A stretch of 64,000 nucleotides of DNA from Megaustenia siamemsis (GCA_032433765.1 JAVIAB010000124.1:93771345-93835344); one strand, 5' to 3'; counted from the stretch's first letter, positions 9,226 to 21,765 are shown. Numbers and translations are program-made. Notes: generated from the letters alone by a model not told the origin.

Positions 9226-10150
9226 AATTTAATCTGTGGCTTCTTCGAGGCGTTCACGTCCCATAATCTCAGAATAGTGAGATCTGATGTATAGCTTTCT
9301 CGGATAACGTCAAAAGCAGGAGGTATCATGTTAATTCTGGCATGTTAAAGTACAATTGAAAGTTCAAATTAAAAAAAAAGTGTTGGCCATAGAATTGGCC
9401 TGTGCCCGGTAAAATTATTGACAGCAAAAACCTACCTACCCACACTGTGGATCGACAGCCGTGGCACGGAGTCCATGTGGGTTTGGATTTTCCTCAAAAT
9501 TCTAGAGATTCTTCAGGAGGATACAGGAGCACCTATGGATTCAACCGTTGTGTAGTGATGATGATCCTACCAACAACAACAACATCAGTAACCCTACGTT
9601 TTCATCTAATATGCTCGAAATGCAGGTTGTTTATGTTTTATTCTGGTCACATGTCCAAAACATTGATGCTTTGTTAAGTATTGTTTATAACAGATGTTAT
9701 TTATGCAATAACTATTTTAATCAAGATTTCTTTTCTTGTAATTTTACCCTTTCAAGTTTTGTTTACAACTTGTCTTATACATTTCTTTTGGTATGCAGTT
9801 ATTGTGCGCATGTGTTTTTCAAGAACTGTCTTTATGTGATATTATATAAGAAGAGTACACAATGTTTTCACCGATTTTAATACTCATATAAGTATAATAC
9901 AAATGTCAAGCAACCGTATTTGCATTCCGTTCTGCTGAGTTTACTAACTTTCACATTATTTTGACAACCTGAGGAGTGCAGGCATTCACAGTGTTCACAT
10001 GAAGGAAGGACTTGGTAGAAGCAGCAGCAATCATAAATACATAACACGAATTGCCAATTTGTAAACACACACATTCTAATCATTCTATAATTGTCTAAAT
10101 TAGTGCTGCATCCAGCTCAGAAAATGACAATATTCTGACAAAAAATTTGT
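9226..10150. other. Unassigned intergenic stretch
   Basis: No recognisable protein or repeat family was found. Short ORFs such as 9548-9880 look like chance reading of AT-rich DNA. Confidence 0.45.
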
Positions 10151-10156
10151 GTCAAT

Positions 10157-10586
10157 GGAAGTGAGCGAGTTCATCGGTGCTATATAGAACAAATCCTGAT
10201 CTATGAAAGCGAATCATAGGCAGCAGACAAGGAAATTATTGAGATCAGATAGATGGGATTTCTTTGAAGATTGTTGAGAGTTCCCTGTGCAGTCAGAAAG
10301 ACCAATGAGAAAATTCTCAACAACGCCAACACAAAAAAGAGCACTGCTTGAAAACATCAGAAAGAAACAAATGACATTTTTTGGGCACATCACAAGAAGA
10401 GGAAATTTAAAATACTTGGTTGCAACTGGAAAAATACAGGGAAAGAGGTATCGCTGACGACAAAGAGAGAAGAATACAGATAGTTTGATTCTGTGGCACG
10501 GTAATCAGACTGATACTATCTAACTGAGAACAGAAAATTGTGGAACGACATTTTTGCCAACGCCAGCGGTATGGCACATAATGATG
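10157..10586 (+). mobile_element. RTE-1 3'-end copy, degenerate
   Basis: It follows the RTE-1 consensus from the CYIEPILTYGSES region through FFGHITRRGNLKYLVATGK to a terminal ggcacataatgatg. Several frameshifts and stops are present. The 5' end is truncated. Confidence 0.8.
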
Positions 10587-10639
10587 TTACAATGTATCTT
10601 ATTTGAGTTGTGCTTCCGAGGTTAATGAGTTATTGAGTT

Positions 10640-10990
10640 ATTAACGGGTCATCACCAATGCACTCCGAACATGCCCATAAGTGCTCAGATCCCCTCCACA
10701 GCAGGTCTCGCAGTGTCCAGCGACTGACGACTCGAGTTCTGTGTTGGTCAACCTGTCCGCTTTTCCATTTTCCTGTACTCCCACATGTCCTGTGACGTAA
10801 ACAAACGCGACCTTACGTATGTATGACTCCTGCAATAAACCTACCCGTTGCATACATACAGATCCCGCCTCCACTTTTCTTATCATACTCGTCGAATCAC
10901 CCAGTACACTTCGTGAGTGTAGTCTTGTGACTCTAACCAGATGAATACTTTGGTCACTGCCATCACCTCTATCGTCATGCTACTCAAAAT
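10640..10990 (-). mobile_element. LINE ribonuclease H domain scrap
   Basis: The minus translation contains VTGHVGVQENGKADRLTN, matching the W.PGH.GI.GNE.AD.LA end of the RNase H domain carried by I/jockey-type LINEs. The upstream codons are degenerate. Only this motif supports the call. Confidence 0.6.
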
Positions 10991-12290
10991 ATTACTGCCC
11001 CGACAATGTAATGATACAAAGATATATTTGTCATTATAATATTACATTTTCTCAAGTAGTTATATTTCCAATTATTTCGTTTTAGCGTTTCTCCCTGAAC
11101 AAATTTATGAAAATATATTTACAACTTACGTTAAAACATATAGTTAAAGAATTATTGAAATCACCATTATTATTGCTTTGAATCACTTATCTCATAATGT
11201 TTAAGTTGAACGCATTTATTAATATCAAAATATTCAACACGAGAAATAACAAATATCACGCATAAATTTATAATTCTTTTTTTTTTTAAATGAAGATTAC
11301 AAATTTATTTTATATAATTTTTGAATTTAGATAAAATATAATTAGAAGTTTGACTTGTAATGAAATTACATTTTAATATTAGAAAATAAGTGAACAAATT
11401 TGGGAATATTTCCTTACGAGATAAGTATATTGTTAAATCAGAATATTTTAAAATAACTCATGTCATATATTTACTGAAAATGTGACAAATGACATCAGCA
11501 AGCGTACAAATAATTACATGAATATGCATATATTGAAATAATTCAGGCTCTACAATTAATTTCATGTAATCAACTTCAACTTGGTTTAAATCTTGTTCTG
11601 AGACTGAACGAATGTTCAATTTTGTCTGGGAAATATAATAATTTTTTGTTTCTGCAATTTAGCCTAAATACATATCCACACTTTTGTTAAAACTGATTCT
11701 CTTTTTCAAATCGAAAGTGCTGACATTTTGATTATCAGTATTTAGTTGTGAGTAAAGGCAACGATTATTTTATCAGGCCATTGTATATTATTACAACATA
11801 TTTTTGATTTTTGTATGAATTAATAAGTGCATTGAATAAAATAAGACAGTGTTGAAATGCTATTAGGGTGAGTATCAAATTATCAAATTGTTTTAAACAT
11901 TTTTTTCAACAAACGTCGCGTGTTTAATGTAAGAAAAATCATATTATTTATCACACAATGCGACAGGGAAGTGAAGTATAACGTGTAAATTATTTGTACT
12001 AGGTAATATCATTTCTTTAAAGTTGGAGTGGATCCGTTTTCTTCCTCACAATTTTTACTCGGTCGCAACTCAAAAATGAAGAGAATTCTAAAGCAAGTTA
12101 TCAAATTGAAAGTAATAAAAACAGCAAGAAGAAGAGAGGCCAAATTCTAGAATAACGATGAAGAATACTAATCAGATAAGAAAAGGTAGTGTGTATCAAT
12201 TACTTTACTAAATGTGAGAAGCTCAACAAGAATATTTATGGGAAAGCAAAGTGTGATCTGCTAAACATCGTAGGCTAGACATCACAGACT
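10991..12290. other. Long AT-rich gene-free stretch
   Basis: About 1.3 kb of very AT-rich sequence has no ORF above background and no recognised repeat. Confidence 0.55.
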
Positions 12291-12860
12291 AAAAAGCACC
12301 AGATTCCACTTGATACGAAAACCCTGACCCTAGATTACATATGCAACCCATCCCAATAGACCCAGGTCTACACAGATGGGTACCAGAAGAGGCAGTCAGA
12401 TATGGAGGCATCTACATAGAAGACAAAAATGGAAGAATGACAAAAAGAGTCTGTGCAATAGGAAAACGTTTTCAAATTACTGAGCTGAAACAGTGCACCA
12501 CTTGAAACCATCAGAACACTAAAAAATTACACACCCACCAAAAACAGCCTTACTCACAGATTCCAAGTCACTTCTGGAGTGTCTGGAAACGTCCATATAT
12601 TCGTAACTACAACGTAAGACATTATCCCATAACTGAATGAGCTGCTACAGTCCACACAAGTGGCCTTACAATGGACACCATCCTACAGCGGATATGATAA
12701 AATTGAGACAGATGGTACCTACTACAAAATTGGCAGCAGGAAAACCCAGAACAACCTCCCAATGAACTACAGTGTAGCAAGCGCCATCACACGAAACAAA
12801 TACAAAACAATTTGAAAGCAAAAACTGCAAGTAAATGACATGCAGAAACCAATACATCTA
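12291..12860 (+). mobile_element. LINE ribonuclease H domain, decayed
   Basis: The + strand reads VYTDG near 12368, then in a shifted frame RYGGIYIEDKNGRMTKRVCAIGK. This matches the catalytic YTDGS start and following strands of a LINE RNase H domain. A later part (TDGTYYKIGSRKTQNNL) may belong to it. Several frameshifts show it is inactive. Confidence 0.55.
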
Positions 12861-13717
12861 CTGCTACGGCACTCCAAGACCTAAGTTTCTCATCAAAGAA
12901 CAGGTCATTTCAGAGGTCAGAGCCACTTTCATCATCTTTGAGTGCCGTCTCTGCATCGAAGGTTGGGTACACGGGAGCACCATTTCGCTCTGTCTCTTCC
13001 TTTGATGGTGCAGGATGTCATAGGCTGACATGTTAATCTTTTGATGCTATTCATGCATGCCAGTCTTGATTTACCTCTTTCACCTTGTATTTTCCCTTCT
13101 AATATACTTTTAGTAGAATGATGTGTCTTTTAAAATGCCCCAAAAATCTAATTTGTCTTGGAATTGTGTTTTGTAGTTCTCCTATCATTTTTAGTTGTTT
13201 TAAGACTTCATCGCTGTTTTCTTTACTTCCAATCTAATTCTTTCTATTCTTCTAAAGGCTTCAATTCTCTATTCTGTTTTCTTGTCTAATGCCCATATTT
13301 CTACACCATACAGGAATATTCAGGCGATATAAAATGTTTCTACTCTTATTTATAGCCCTGGTGTCATGTGTATTGATGTTAGTTTATTTTTCAAGACAAT
13401 GAAATTACTTTTAGTCATTCCTAGTCTTTTTTGTTTATTCAAGTTTTCCATTTTCCATCAATCACTATAGTTTTCCAAAGTAGTTGTCGCTCTGAACTGT
13501 CTCCAGGTCTATTCTTTCAACTTTGGTGTTCAGTTGTAGGTTTTGAGTATTATCTTTGTTTATGATAGTAGCTATAGTCTTTTTATATTATTATCTAAAC
13601 CATATTTTTTGTTTGTCAATTTTATTACATTAAGTAATCGTCGTAGATCTTTAGGATTTTCTGCTAGTAATACAGTATCATCAGCATATCTTAGGGTAAT
13701 GAGACATATCTCTATGA

Positions 13718-13731
13718 TGTATATGTATATG

Positions 13732-13776
<45 letters not shown>

Positions 13777-13790
13777 CCTGACATAAATAT
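13718..13790. repeat. TA-rich microsatellite
   Basis: An (AT)n tract with interruptions inside the RTE-3 RT region produces meaningless Ile/Tyr ORFs on both strands. Confidence 0.9.
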
Positions 13791-14434
13791 ATGTATGCAT
13801 ATCTATATCCTGACATCCCTGTGGTGTTTTTTTAAGATGTCCTCAGTGTATAGATTGAACAAGCTTGGTGATAGGATGCATCCTTATCTTACTCCTCTCT
13901 TTATATCAATGTGTGTAGAGTTCTATTTGGTATATTTTATTATTGTTGTTTGCTCCAACGAGGATAAATTACAGATTATTTGTATGTCTCTGTCATCAAG
14001 ATTTATATCTTCTAAGCAGTCTGTAAGTTGTTTATGGTGTATTCAATCAAAAACTTTGGTGTAGTCTATAAATTAGGCATATATTGGTTTGTTTACTTTC
14101 CGACTATGTCCTCATGCAGAATATGGCCTTGTCCTATTCTTTTTCCTAAATTCAAATTGTTGTTCTTCTAATTCCATATTGGTTTGATTCTGAATCCTTC
14201 CTTTTATAAATTATAGCAAGATTTTTGTTATATGGCTCATTAAGTTTATTGTTCTAAAATCACTGCATTCAACTGTACCATTATTTTTAGCAATACAATG
14301 ACAATTGATGTTTTTTGTTTATTTGGTATATATCCTGTATGGTATATGTCGATGCATATGTCGTTGATCACTTTAATTCCAAAAACTTCAAGTGCCTTTA
14401 TCATCTCTATCTGTATGTTTTCAGGTCACTCGGC

Positions 14435-14697
14435 TTTTCCCTTTTTATTGTTCGTATAGCCTTTTTCATCTAAGATTTTAAGATTTTATTGCCTGGCATC
14501 CCTTTTATATTTCGTTTCTTTTCCCTTTTTATTGTTCGTATAGCCTTTTCCATCTAAGATTTTAAGATTTTATTGCCTGGCATCCCTTTTATAATTCGTT
14601 TCTTTTCCCTTTTTATTGTTCGTATAGCCTTTTCCATCTAAGATTTTAAGATTTTATTGCCTGGCATCCCTTTTATAATTCGTTTCTTTTCCCTTTC
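14435..14697 (+). repeat. 84-bp tandem repeat, three copies
   Basis: The unit starts at 14435, 14519 and 14603, with a partial fourth at 14687. Copies 2 and 3 are almost identical, so the duplication is recent relative to the host LINE. Confidence 0.93.
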
Positions 14698-15391
14698 GTC
14701 ATAAAATAATTATGTTGCATATTCCTGCCTATCTATTGTGTGTATCTCTATTTTCTGCATTTTTCCTTTTTTGCTTTCAATACATACACTTTCTGTGGCT
14801 TTTTAATTTGTACTAGTCATTTTCTTTACTTCTGTGTGCATCCATCTTTAATCTTATTTATTTTAAATAGTTTCGATTTCTATACATCTATTACCGAGTC
14901 AGTCTTTTTTTTGCCTTTTTGCACATTTTGCCTATTTAATTGTCTATTTTTCAATATTGGGTAGTGTTCTTACCTTGTTTTCTTTCTTCCATTTTTTCCA
15001 CGATGACGACAGTTATTCATTTTTGTTGTTTGTTCTTTTACATTTCGTGTATGATGTAGCAAATTTCGTGTATGATTTTCTTTATGCATTGCCATTTGGT
15101 TCCAACTTTTTCATCTGGATTTTGTCTTCTGTACTGCTCAATCCCTTCTTCTAGAGCTTCTGTTATGTGTTATTTTCTTGTATTGTATAAGCATCTTTAA
15201 CATCTTTTGATTTAAAGTTGTTATATCTAGTGGTATTGTCAGTGAATTAGGTTCTTTGTTTGTTTCTCTTTAGTTTTTTACTTTCATTTTAATCATAGAA
15301 TTGTGATATTAGTAAGTATCTACTCCTGGATAGGTTTTGACTTTCTTGACGCTGTTACGGAACCTATCTTTTATCATTATGTAGTCTATTT

Positions 15392-16112
15392 GGACTACAA
15401 GAAATGAAATACTTTATAGCAAAAGAAAGCAGCAAGAAAATTCTCAGCCTGAATTGTAGGAATATAGTCATATCGAAGAAACAATCATCACCATCATGCA
15501 GCATAAAAATAAACAAGACAAATATGAAACAAGTGCAACGCGTCAAATACTTGGTCACAATAATAATATAAGATGGAAGATACACTACAGAAATAAAAAG
15601 TAGAATAGCTCAGGCCAAAATAGCCTTTCAGAAAATGAAAAACATCTTACGCAACCAATCTATACCAATAGAAGTGCGAAAGAGATTTCATCAGTGCTAT
15701 ATTGAGCTAATTCTGACCTATGGAAGCAAATCATGGACAGCAAACACGCAAATGAAAAGACGATTAGAGGCCACAGAGATGGGATTTCTCAGAAGAATGT
15801 TGGAAGTTGCCCGGACAGCTAAAAAGATCAACAAGGAAATTCTCAAAGAGGGCAACACAAAAAGGCAGCTCCTAAAAACATCAGAAAAAAACAATAAACA
15901 TTTTTCTGGCACATCATAGAAAGAGGAAAGTTGGAATACTTGGTTACAACTGGCAACATTCATGGAACGAGAGATCGGGGACGACAAAGAGAGAAGATAC
16001 AAGATATGGTGCCATACATTGACAAATAGTCAACAACAGAACATGCACTGTCAATAGAAAATTATGGAAGTGACATGATCACCTATGCCAATCGGTATGA
16101 CACATGATGATG
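15392..16112 (+). mobile_element. RTE-1 3'-end copy inserted in RTE-3, 9-bp target duplication
   Basis: This 721-bp 5'-truncated RTE-1 copy begins in the post-RT region, contains MKNILRNQSIPIEVRKRFHQ and LEATEMGFLRRMLEVA, and ends tatgacacatgatga. The direct repeat agtctattt flanks it at 15383-15391 and 16113-16121. The interrupted RTE-3 endonuclease resumes on both sides. Stops and frameshifts are present. Confidence 0.9.
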
Positions 16113-16121
16113 AGTCTATTT

Positions 16122-16320
16122 CATTTCTCTTTTTATCTCCAGGGCTTTTCCGTGTTCATAGTTTCCTTTTCTTTTGCTCATAGTAAATGTTACATATTAT
16201 CAGTCTGTTTTCTTCACAAAATTGTATTAATCTTTCTCATTTTCCATTTCTCTTTCCTAAACCATGATTTCCTATAATGGTCTTATAGCTACTTTTATCG
16301 CCTATGAATAACCCACACAT
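16122..16320 (-). mobile_element. RTE-3 LINE, minus strand: endonuclease (right part of the interrupted element)
   Basis: Minus translation, with frameshifts, follows the APE-endonuclease C-half: a GNHGLGKRNGKGERLI-like stretch, then an NTFYEQKK-like stretch, ending GDKKRNEID. The next residues of this motif lie at 15391 and below. Confidence 0.75.
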
Positions 16321-16680
16321 GCCACAACGGAAGAAAGACACCAGAGCACCTTCTTAACTCACGCAACAACTATTCTGAACTTTGACTTCAAATCTTACCC
16401 ACGACAGATACAAACAACAATTATTGTGGGGACAATATGAAGACCTGGAGAGGACTGCCAACTTTGTCGTGGCGGGAGGAAAAAAAAACAAAGTATTATC
16501 AAAAGCACATTGGACTCGTCGAGAGACAAAACCAGATAGACAAAGACTAAAGTGAACTGACAACATCAAGAAAAGAGAACCTATGACAGCGTTTACCATC
16601 AAGGACAGAGTGAAATATCCCTTATGGTAGTTATCCTTCAATGAGGGAACAGCAAAAGATGATAATAATGAAAGGAAGAA
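16321..16680. other. Unassigned intergenic stretch
   Basis: No recognised gene or repeat was found between the RTE-3 endonuclease fragment and the satellite array. Confidence 0.45.
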
Positions 16681-19124
16681 AATGTCTCTTAGTGTCTATT
16701 AGAACAATGTCTATTAGAACAATGTCTATTAGAACAATGTCTATTAGAACAATGTCTATTAGAACAATGTCTATTAATGTCGATTAGAACAGTGTCTATT
16801 AATGTATATTAGAACAATGTATATTAATGTCGATTAGAACAGTGTATATTAATGTATATTAGAACAATGTCTATTAATGTCGATTAGAACAGTGTCTATT
16901 AATGTATATTAGAACAATGTCTATTAATGTCGATTAGAACAGTGTCTATTAATGTATATTAGAACAATGTCTATTAATGCCTATTAGAGCAATGCCTATT
17001 AGAACCATGTCTATTAATGTCTATTAGAACAATGTCTATTAATGTCTATTAGTACAATGTCTATTAATGGCTATTAGAATAATGTCTATTAATGCCTATT
17101 AGAACAATGTCTATTAATGTCTATTAGAATAATGTCTATTAATGGCTACTAGTACAATGTCTATTAATGTCTATTAGAACAATGTCTATTAATGTCTATT
17201 AGAACCATGTCTATTAATGGCTATTAGTACAATGTCTATTAATGTCGATTAGAACAATGTCTATTAATGGCTATTAGTACAATGTCTATTAATGTCGATT
17301 AGAACAATGTCTATTAATGCCTATTAGAGCAATGTCTATTAATGTCGATTAGAACAATGTCTATTAATGTCGATTAGAACAATGTCTGTTAATGCCTATT
17401 AGAGCAATGTCTATTAATGCCTATTAGAGCAATGTATATTAGAGCAATGTCTATTAATGCCTATTAGAGCAAAGTCTATTAATGCCTATTAGAGCAATGT
17501 CTATTAATGCCTATTAGAGCAATGTATATTAGAACAATGTCTATTAATGTCTATTAGAACAATGTCTATTAATGTCGATTAGAACAATGTCTATTAATGT
17601 CGATTAGAACAATGTCTATTAATGCCTATTAGAACAATGTCTATTAATGCCAATTAGAACAATGTCTATTAATATCTATTAGAACAATGTCTATTAATGC
17701 CTATTAGAACAATGTCTATTAATGCCTATTAGAACAATGTCTATTAATGCCTATTAGAACAATGTCGATTAATGTCTATTAGAGCAATGTCGATTAATGC
17801 CTATTAGAACGATGTCTTTTAGAACCATGTCTATTAATGTCTATTAGAACAATGTCTATTAATACCTATTAGAACAATGTCTATTAATGCCTATTAGAAC
17901 AATGTCTATTAATGCCTATTAGAGCAATGTCTATTAATGCCTATTAGAGCAATGTCTATTAATGCCTATTAGAGCAATGTCTATTAATGCCTATTAGAGC
18001 AATGTCTATTAATGCCTATTAGAGCAATGTCTTTTAGAACCATGTCTATTAATGCCTATTAGAGCAATGTCGTTTAGAACAATGTCTATTAATGCCTATT
18101 AGAACAATGTCTATTAATGCCTATTAGAACAATGTCGATTAATGTCTATTAGAGCAATGTCGATTAATGCCTATTAGAACGATGTCTTTTAGAACCATGT
18201 CTATTAATGTCGATTAGAACAATGTCTATTAATGCCTATTAGAGCAATGTCTATTAATGCCTATTAGAGCAATGTATATTAAAGCAATGTCTATTAATGC
18301 CTATTAGAGCAAAGTCTATTAATGCCTATTAGAGCAATGTTTATTAATGCCTATTAGAGCAATGTATATTAGAACAATGTCTATTAATGTCTATTAGAAC
18401 AATGTCTATTAATGTCGATTAGAACAATGTCTATTAATGTCGATTAGAACAATGTCTATTAATGCCTATTAGAACAATGTATATTAATGCCAATTAGAAC
18501 AATGTCTATTAATATCTATTAGAACAATGTCTATTAATGCCTATTAGAACAATGTCTATTAATGCCTATTAGAACAATGTCTATTAATGCCTATTAGAAC
18601 AATGTCTATTAATGCCTATTAGAACAATGTCGATTAATGTCTATTAGAGCAATGTCGATTAATGCCTATTAGAACGATGTCTTTTAGAACCATGTCTATT
18701 AATGTCTATTAGAACAATGTCTATTAATACCTATTAGAACAATGTCTATTAATGCCTATTAGAACAATGTCTATTAATGCCTATTAGAGCAATGTCTATT
18801 AATGCCTATTAGAGCAATGTCTATTAATGCCTATTAGAGCAATGTCTATTAATGCCTATTAGAGCAATGTCTATTAATGCCTATTAGAGCAATGTCTTTT
18901 AGAACCATGTCTATTAATGCCTATTAGAGCAATGTCTTTTAGAACAATGTCTATTAATGCCTATTAGAGCAATGTCTATTAATGCCTATTAGAGCAATGT
19001 ATATTAGAGCAATGTCTATTAATGCCTATTAGAGCAATGTCTATTAATGCCTATTAGAGCAATGTCTATTAATGTCTATTAGTACAATGTCTATTAATGC
19101 CTATTAGTACAATGTCTATTAATG
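16681..19124 (+). repeat. 2.4-kb satellite array, about 25-bp compound unit with higher-order structure
   Basis: The array alternates 15-bp (aatgtctattagaac) and 10-bp (aatgtctatt) subunits with variants (gcc, tcg, agagc, accat). Variant patterns repeat at longer range: 17401-17760 matches 18241-18600 nearly base for base, an 840-bp offset. A marker variant cluster (aatgtcgattaatg plus gatgtctttt) recurs near 17761, 18131 and 18631. It sits between receptor A and receptor B. No coding potential. Confidence 0.97.
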
Positions 19125-19796
19125 AAACCCTTAAATGTTATTTAAAGTAGTGCTGGAATAAAGCTGACTCTTATTAAAAATAAAATCGTAGCTCAAGACT
19201 AGTATAAACATGAGAAGATCAAATTTGAAGTCGTTAAAGTAGTTATTTATTGCTGGTTGCTAGTGTAGCACAAGGTCGCTTTTTCTTCATTTTTTGTTTA
19301 AATTTAGAGAGAGAAACACAAAACACACGAAAACTGTAATAGTTTACTTGATTGGCAAATAGTTTATTCGTTTCCCAACCGCATCAGTTGATATATATCA
19401 TATCGCAACTACTGGACGTCAAATTATTGGTGAACAGGAATGAGTCATGTTTAAGTACATCTTTTAATAGTAATGACATAGGTAGCTGACACGTGGGGTA
19501 ATGTATTTAAGATTATTATTGGCACAAGTGTTATAAATTTATTGCTAAATATAGTTTAATCATTTATACTTCGTGACAACTGCATTGGTTTTGTAACCTT
19601 TGTTTTCAGCGGCTCTGCATTGAAGCACCAACCCGGCAGATCCCAGGAATAATGTAATGCCTAAATAATAAATGAAACAAAACAAACATAAGAATTTGTA
19701 TATGGTACTCAACTATGACGAGTAGATTTCGTTTCTTCCTCTTTATTATTTTTGAAAATAACAAATGGAGCTATCACTGTTTCATTGATGAAATCC
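19125..19796. other. Unassigned intergenic stretch
   Basis: AT-rich, without recognised coding or repeat content. Confidence 0.45.
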
Positions 19797-20325
19797 ATCA
19801 TCATCATCATCAAGTACCAAGCCTGCTGGCGTAGGTGATCATGTCTCTCCACAACTTTCGATCTCGACAGTTATTTATCATTTCTGTTGTTGACCTTCTG
19901 CCAAGCCATTCTCTTAAGCTGTCTGGTATCTCTTCTCTTTGCTTCCCTCTATCTCTTCCACCCTTAAATTTCCCAGTTGTTACAATATATTCCAGCTGTT
20001 CTCTTCTCATTACATGGCCAAAAAGTGATGATTGTTTCTTCCTAATATTGGAAATTATATCTTTTTTTGCTTAGGCCTCTTTCAGAACGTTTTCATTACT
20101 CTTCTTAACTGTTCATGGTATTCTCAACATTCTTCTGTAAAATTACATTTCTACAGTCTCCAGTGATTTTCCTGTCTATTGTCCTGTTGTCCATGATTCA
20201 CATCCATATGCTAAAACTGGTTCTACATAATATTTAAGAACTCTTTTTTCTTGTTTTTATTGTCAAAAATAGATTGCATAGTATCTTCCTCATTTTTTTT
20301 AAAACTGCTTTTGCCTGAGCCATTC
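19797..20325 (-). mobile_element. RTE-2 LINE 3'-end copy
   Basis: The + strand starts with a (CAT)n run and caagtaccaagcctgctggc, the complement of the RTE-2 tail. The minus translation includes MRREQLEYIVTTGKFKGGRD, as in the longer copy at 35425-37129. It is 5'-truncated and frameshifted. Confidence 0.82.
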
Positions 20326-20585
20326 TGCAATGGCAAACTAGAAACATTATATTATCCAGTTTCTTGCGCTCATAAAGTTCCTGCTTCTTTCATGCCCCTT
20401 GTCGATTTTATTTTTATATTTAGTATTGAATTATGTTTTCAGTGTTTTAACACCTGTATCGCCTCGTTAAACAATGCACCGTAACATGCTGTTCGGGTTA
20501 TACGCCTTCTAGGTTTGAAGGAAAGTAATAATGATTACAATAATGCCGTTTTTGTTAAAACAGAAAACATAGTAAACTAAAAACA
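20326..20585. other. Upstream region of receptor B, no motif recognised
   Basis: No convincing TATA box or other promoter element was identified in the 260 bp before the receptor B start. Confidence 0.4.
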
Positions 20586-20739
20586 ATGACGAACGATTTC
20601 ATACTGTTAATTTCGGAATGGATTATTTATGCTGTTGTGTGTCAAGCAATTGACGTTTTTGGTGTTGTGACTAACATCATCAACATCATCTGTTTTGTGA
20701 AACAAGGTTTCAAGGACCCAGTCAACATCAGCCTTTTAG
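20586..20739 (+). CDS. Chemosensory-type GPCR (receptor B), exon 1: N-terminus and TM1
   Basis: Starts at ATG (MTNDFILLISEWIIYAVV) and encodes a very short extracellular N-terminus and TM1 ending TNIINIICFV, then the first intracellular loop KQGFKDPVNISLLG. The exon ends after one base of the Gly codon (phase 1) at a ttag|gtacat donor. At 154 bp it equals receptor C exon 1. Intron 1 (20740-22901) contains nested SINEs and an ATT-rich microsatellite. Together exons 1-3 give about 322 aa, a normal size for a compact rhodopsin-like receptor. The start is chosen because the same position is used in receptor C. Confidence 0.88.
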
Positions 20740-21107
20740 GTACATAGTCATTACTATTTTAATTACATTTTTATTGCAGTTTGATTTTATTGAAAATTAC
20801 AAGTACACGTATTCTTGTATGTTCATGACCTTTTGATAGTTAAGCAAACAGAACACAATGTAGTCCATTCAGGCCTAATACATGTAGTATGATGTCACTT
20901 TATCATTTGTCAAAATCGGTCACACAGGGCCTTGCAAATACGGTCTTGCAGATAAACGGTAATGGAAACATGGACAGAATATGAAAAGATGGATCAAAAG
21001 ATGGGAAGACAGAATGGCATACATTGACACTGTTAGCTGATAATTAGTTAGCACATACTGAGAGAAATGCAAGATATTTGAATCCATAAATGTTGACTCA
21101 ACGAACC

Positions 21108-21765
21108 AGTGGACTAAGTGGTTTAGAGGTAAGACGTCGACCTGTGTGCAACACGGTCCCGAGTTCGAATCTCGACATAGGCGGTATGAATATGTTTTTC
21201 TTGGCTTTAACTTTCCCCGGTTTCTGTAGTAAAAAAAAAAAGTAAAGAACCCCATCACGCCAAGTGGCGTATAGGAAATATGGTGTTTGTGACCACACAT
21301 TTTACAGACCTTCGGCACATGAATTTTGGAGTAATATGGTCGGTAATACGTCCGAGCCGCTTTACTTTCCCAGGAAGAAAATTCCAGTACTCATTTAAGG
21401 CTGGGTGAACCCGGAATCCGTCGATCTGGATCGAACCCTACCTCTTGTCCTTTTTAGTCCAGCTCACTAACCGCTGAGCTATCGCGGCTCCCTCCCTTGT
21501 CTCTGGGTAGGGAGATATGATATCTAGCTCTTTCTGAAAACGTCGACAAACAGGAGATCTCGTGTGCACTCGCGTGTTAAAGAAACCTTAGTAATTACAA
21601 ATCGAAAGGAGTAGGACATAATGGTCTCTGCCCGGGCAAACATGATTAAGCAAATCTGCCTATGCAGAAAATGGATATGTCGGGTCGAAAGACACAAATA
21701 TCACTACTTTACCGTAAAATATCGACACAATCTGTGACAACTCATCTATACACACAAAACGGGTA
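21108..21765 (+). mobile_element. SINE-B copy, interrupted by a SINE-A insertion
   Basis: The tRNA-like head (gactaagtggtttagaggta A-box area; gagttcgaatctc B-box, 21109-21175) is followed, after the SINE-A insert, by a body (ctgggtagggagatatgata, cgcgtgttaaagaaacc, cataatggtctctgcc) that matches 59306-59690 in order. It lies in intron 1 of receptor B. Confidence 0.8.
21228..21492 (-). mobile_element. SINE-A copy nested in SINE-B
   Basis: A complete minus-strand copy: A-run and agtaaagaa at the left (its 3' tail), the body block, and a tRNA-like head at the right whose complement reads agccgcgatagctcagcggt. Comparison with the uninterrupted SINE-B at 59306 shows the host body resumes immediately after 21492. 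Confidence 0.85.

Larger units (their letters stand above)
12935..15391 (-). mobile_element. RTE-3 LINE, minus strand: RT and 3' end (left part of an interrupted element)
   Basis: In minus-strand order, the element enters at 15391 with NQIDYIMIKDRFRN (endonuclease). It continues through a degenerate linker, then RT remnants including LRYADDTVLLAENPKDL (13690-13640), and ends near 12935 with the family tail (complement of gagtgccgtctctgcatcga). A TA microsatellite expanded inside the RT (13718-13790) and an 84-bp tandem triplication (14435-14697) lies in the linker. The 5' part of its endonuclease continues at 16122, on the other side of an RTE-1 insertion. RTE-like elements encode an APE endonuclease plus RT and mobilise by target-primed reverse transcription. 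This copy is dead. Confidence 0.82.

Noticed and set aside
9548..9880. 110-codon + strand ORF
   Set aside because: AT-rich chance frame with no motif, no splice context and no repeat elsewhere in the window.
13572..13784. RT-like minus ORF beginning with an Ile/Tyr repeat as an intact protein
   Set aside because: The first half is translated TA microsatellite; only the LRYADDTVLLAENPKDL part is genuine RTE-3 RT, and it is a fragment.
16681..19124. CRISPR-like regular repeat array
   Set aside because: No unique spacers; it is a head-to-tail satellite in animal DNA.
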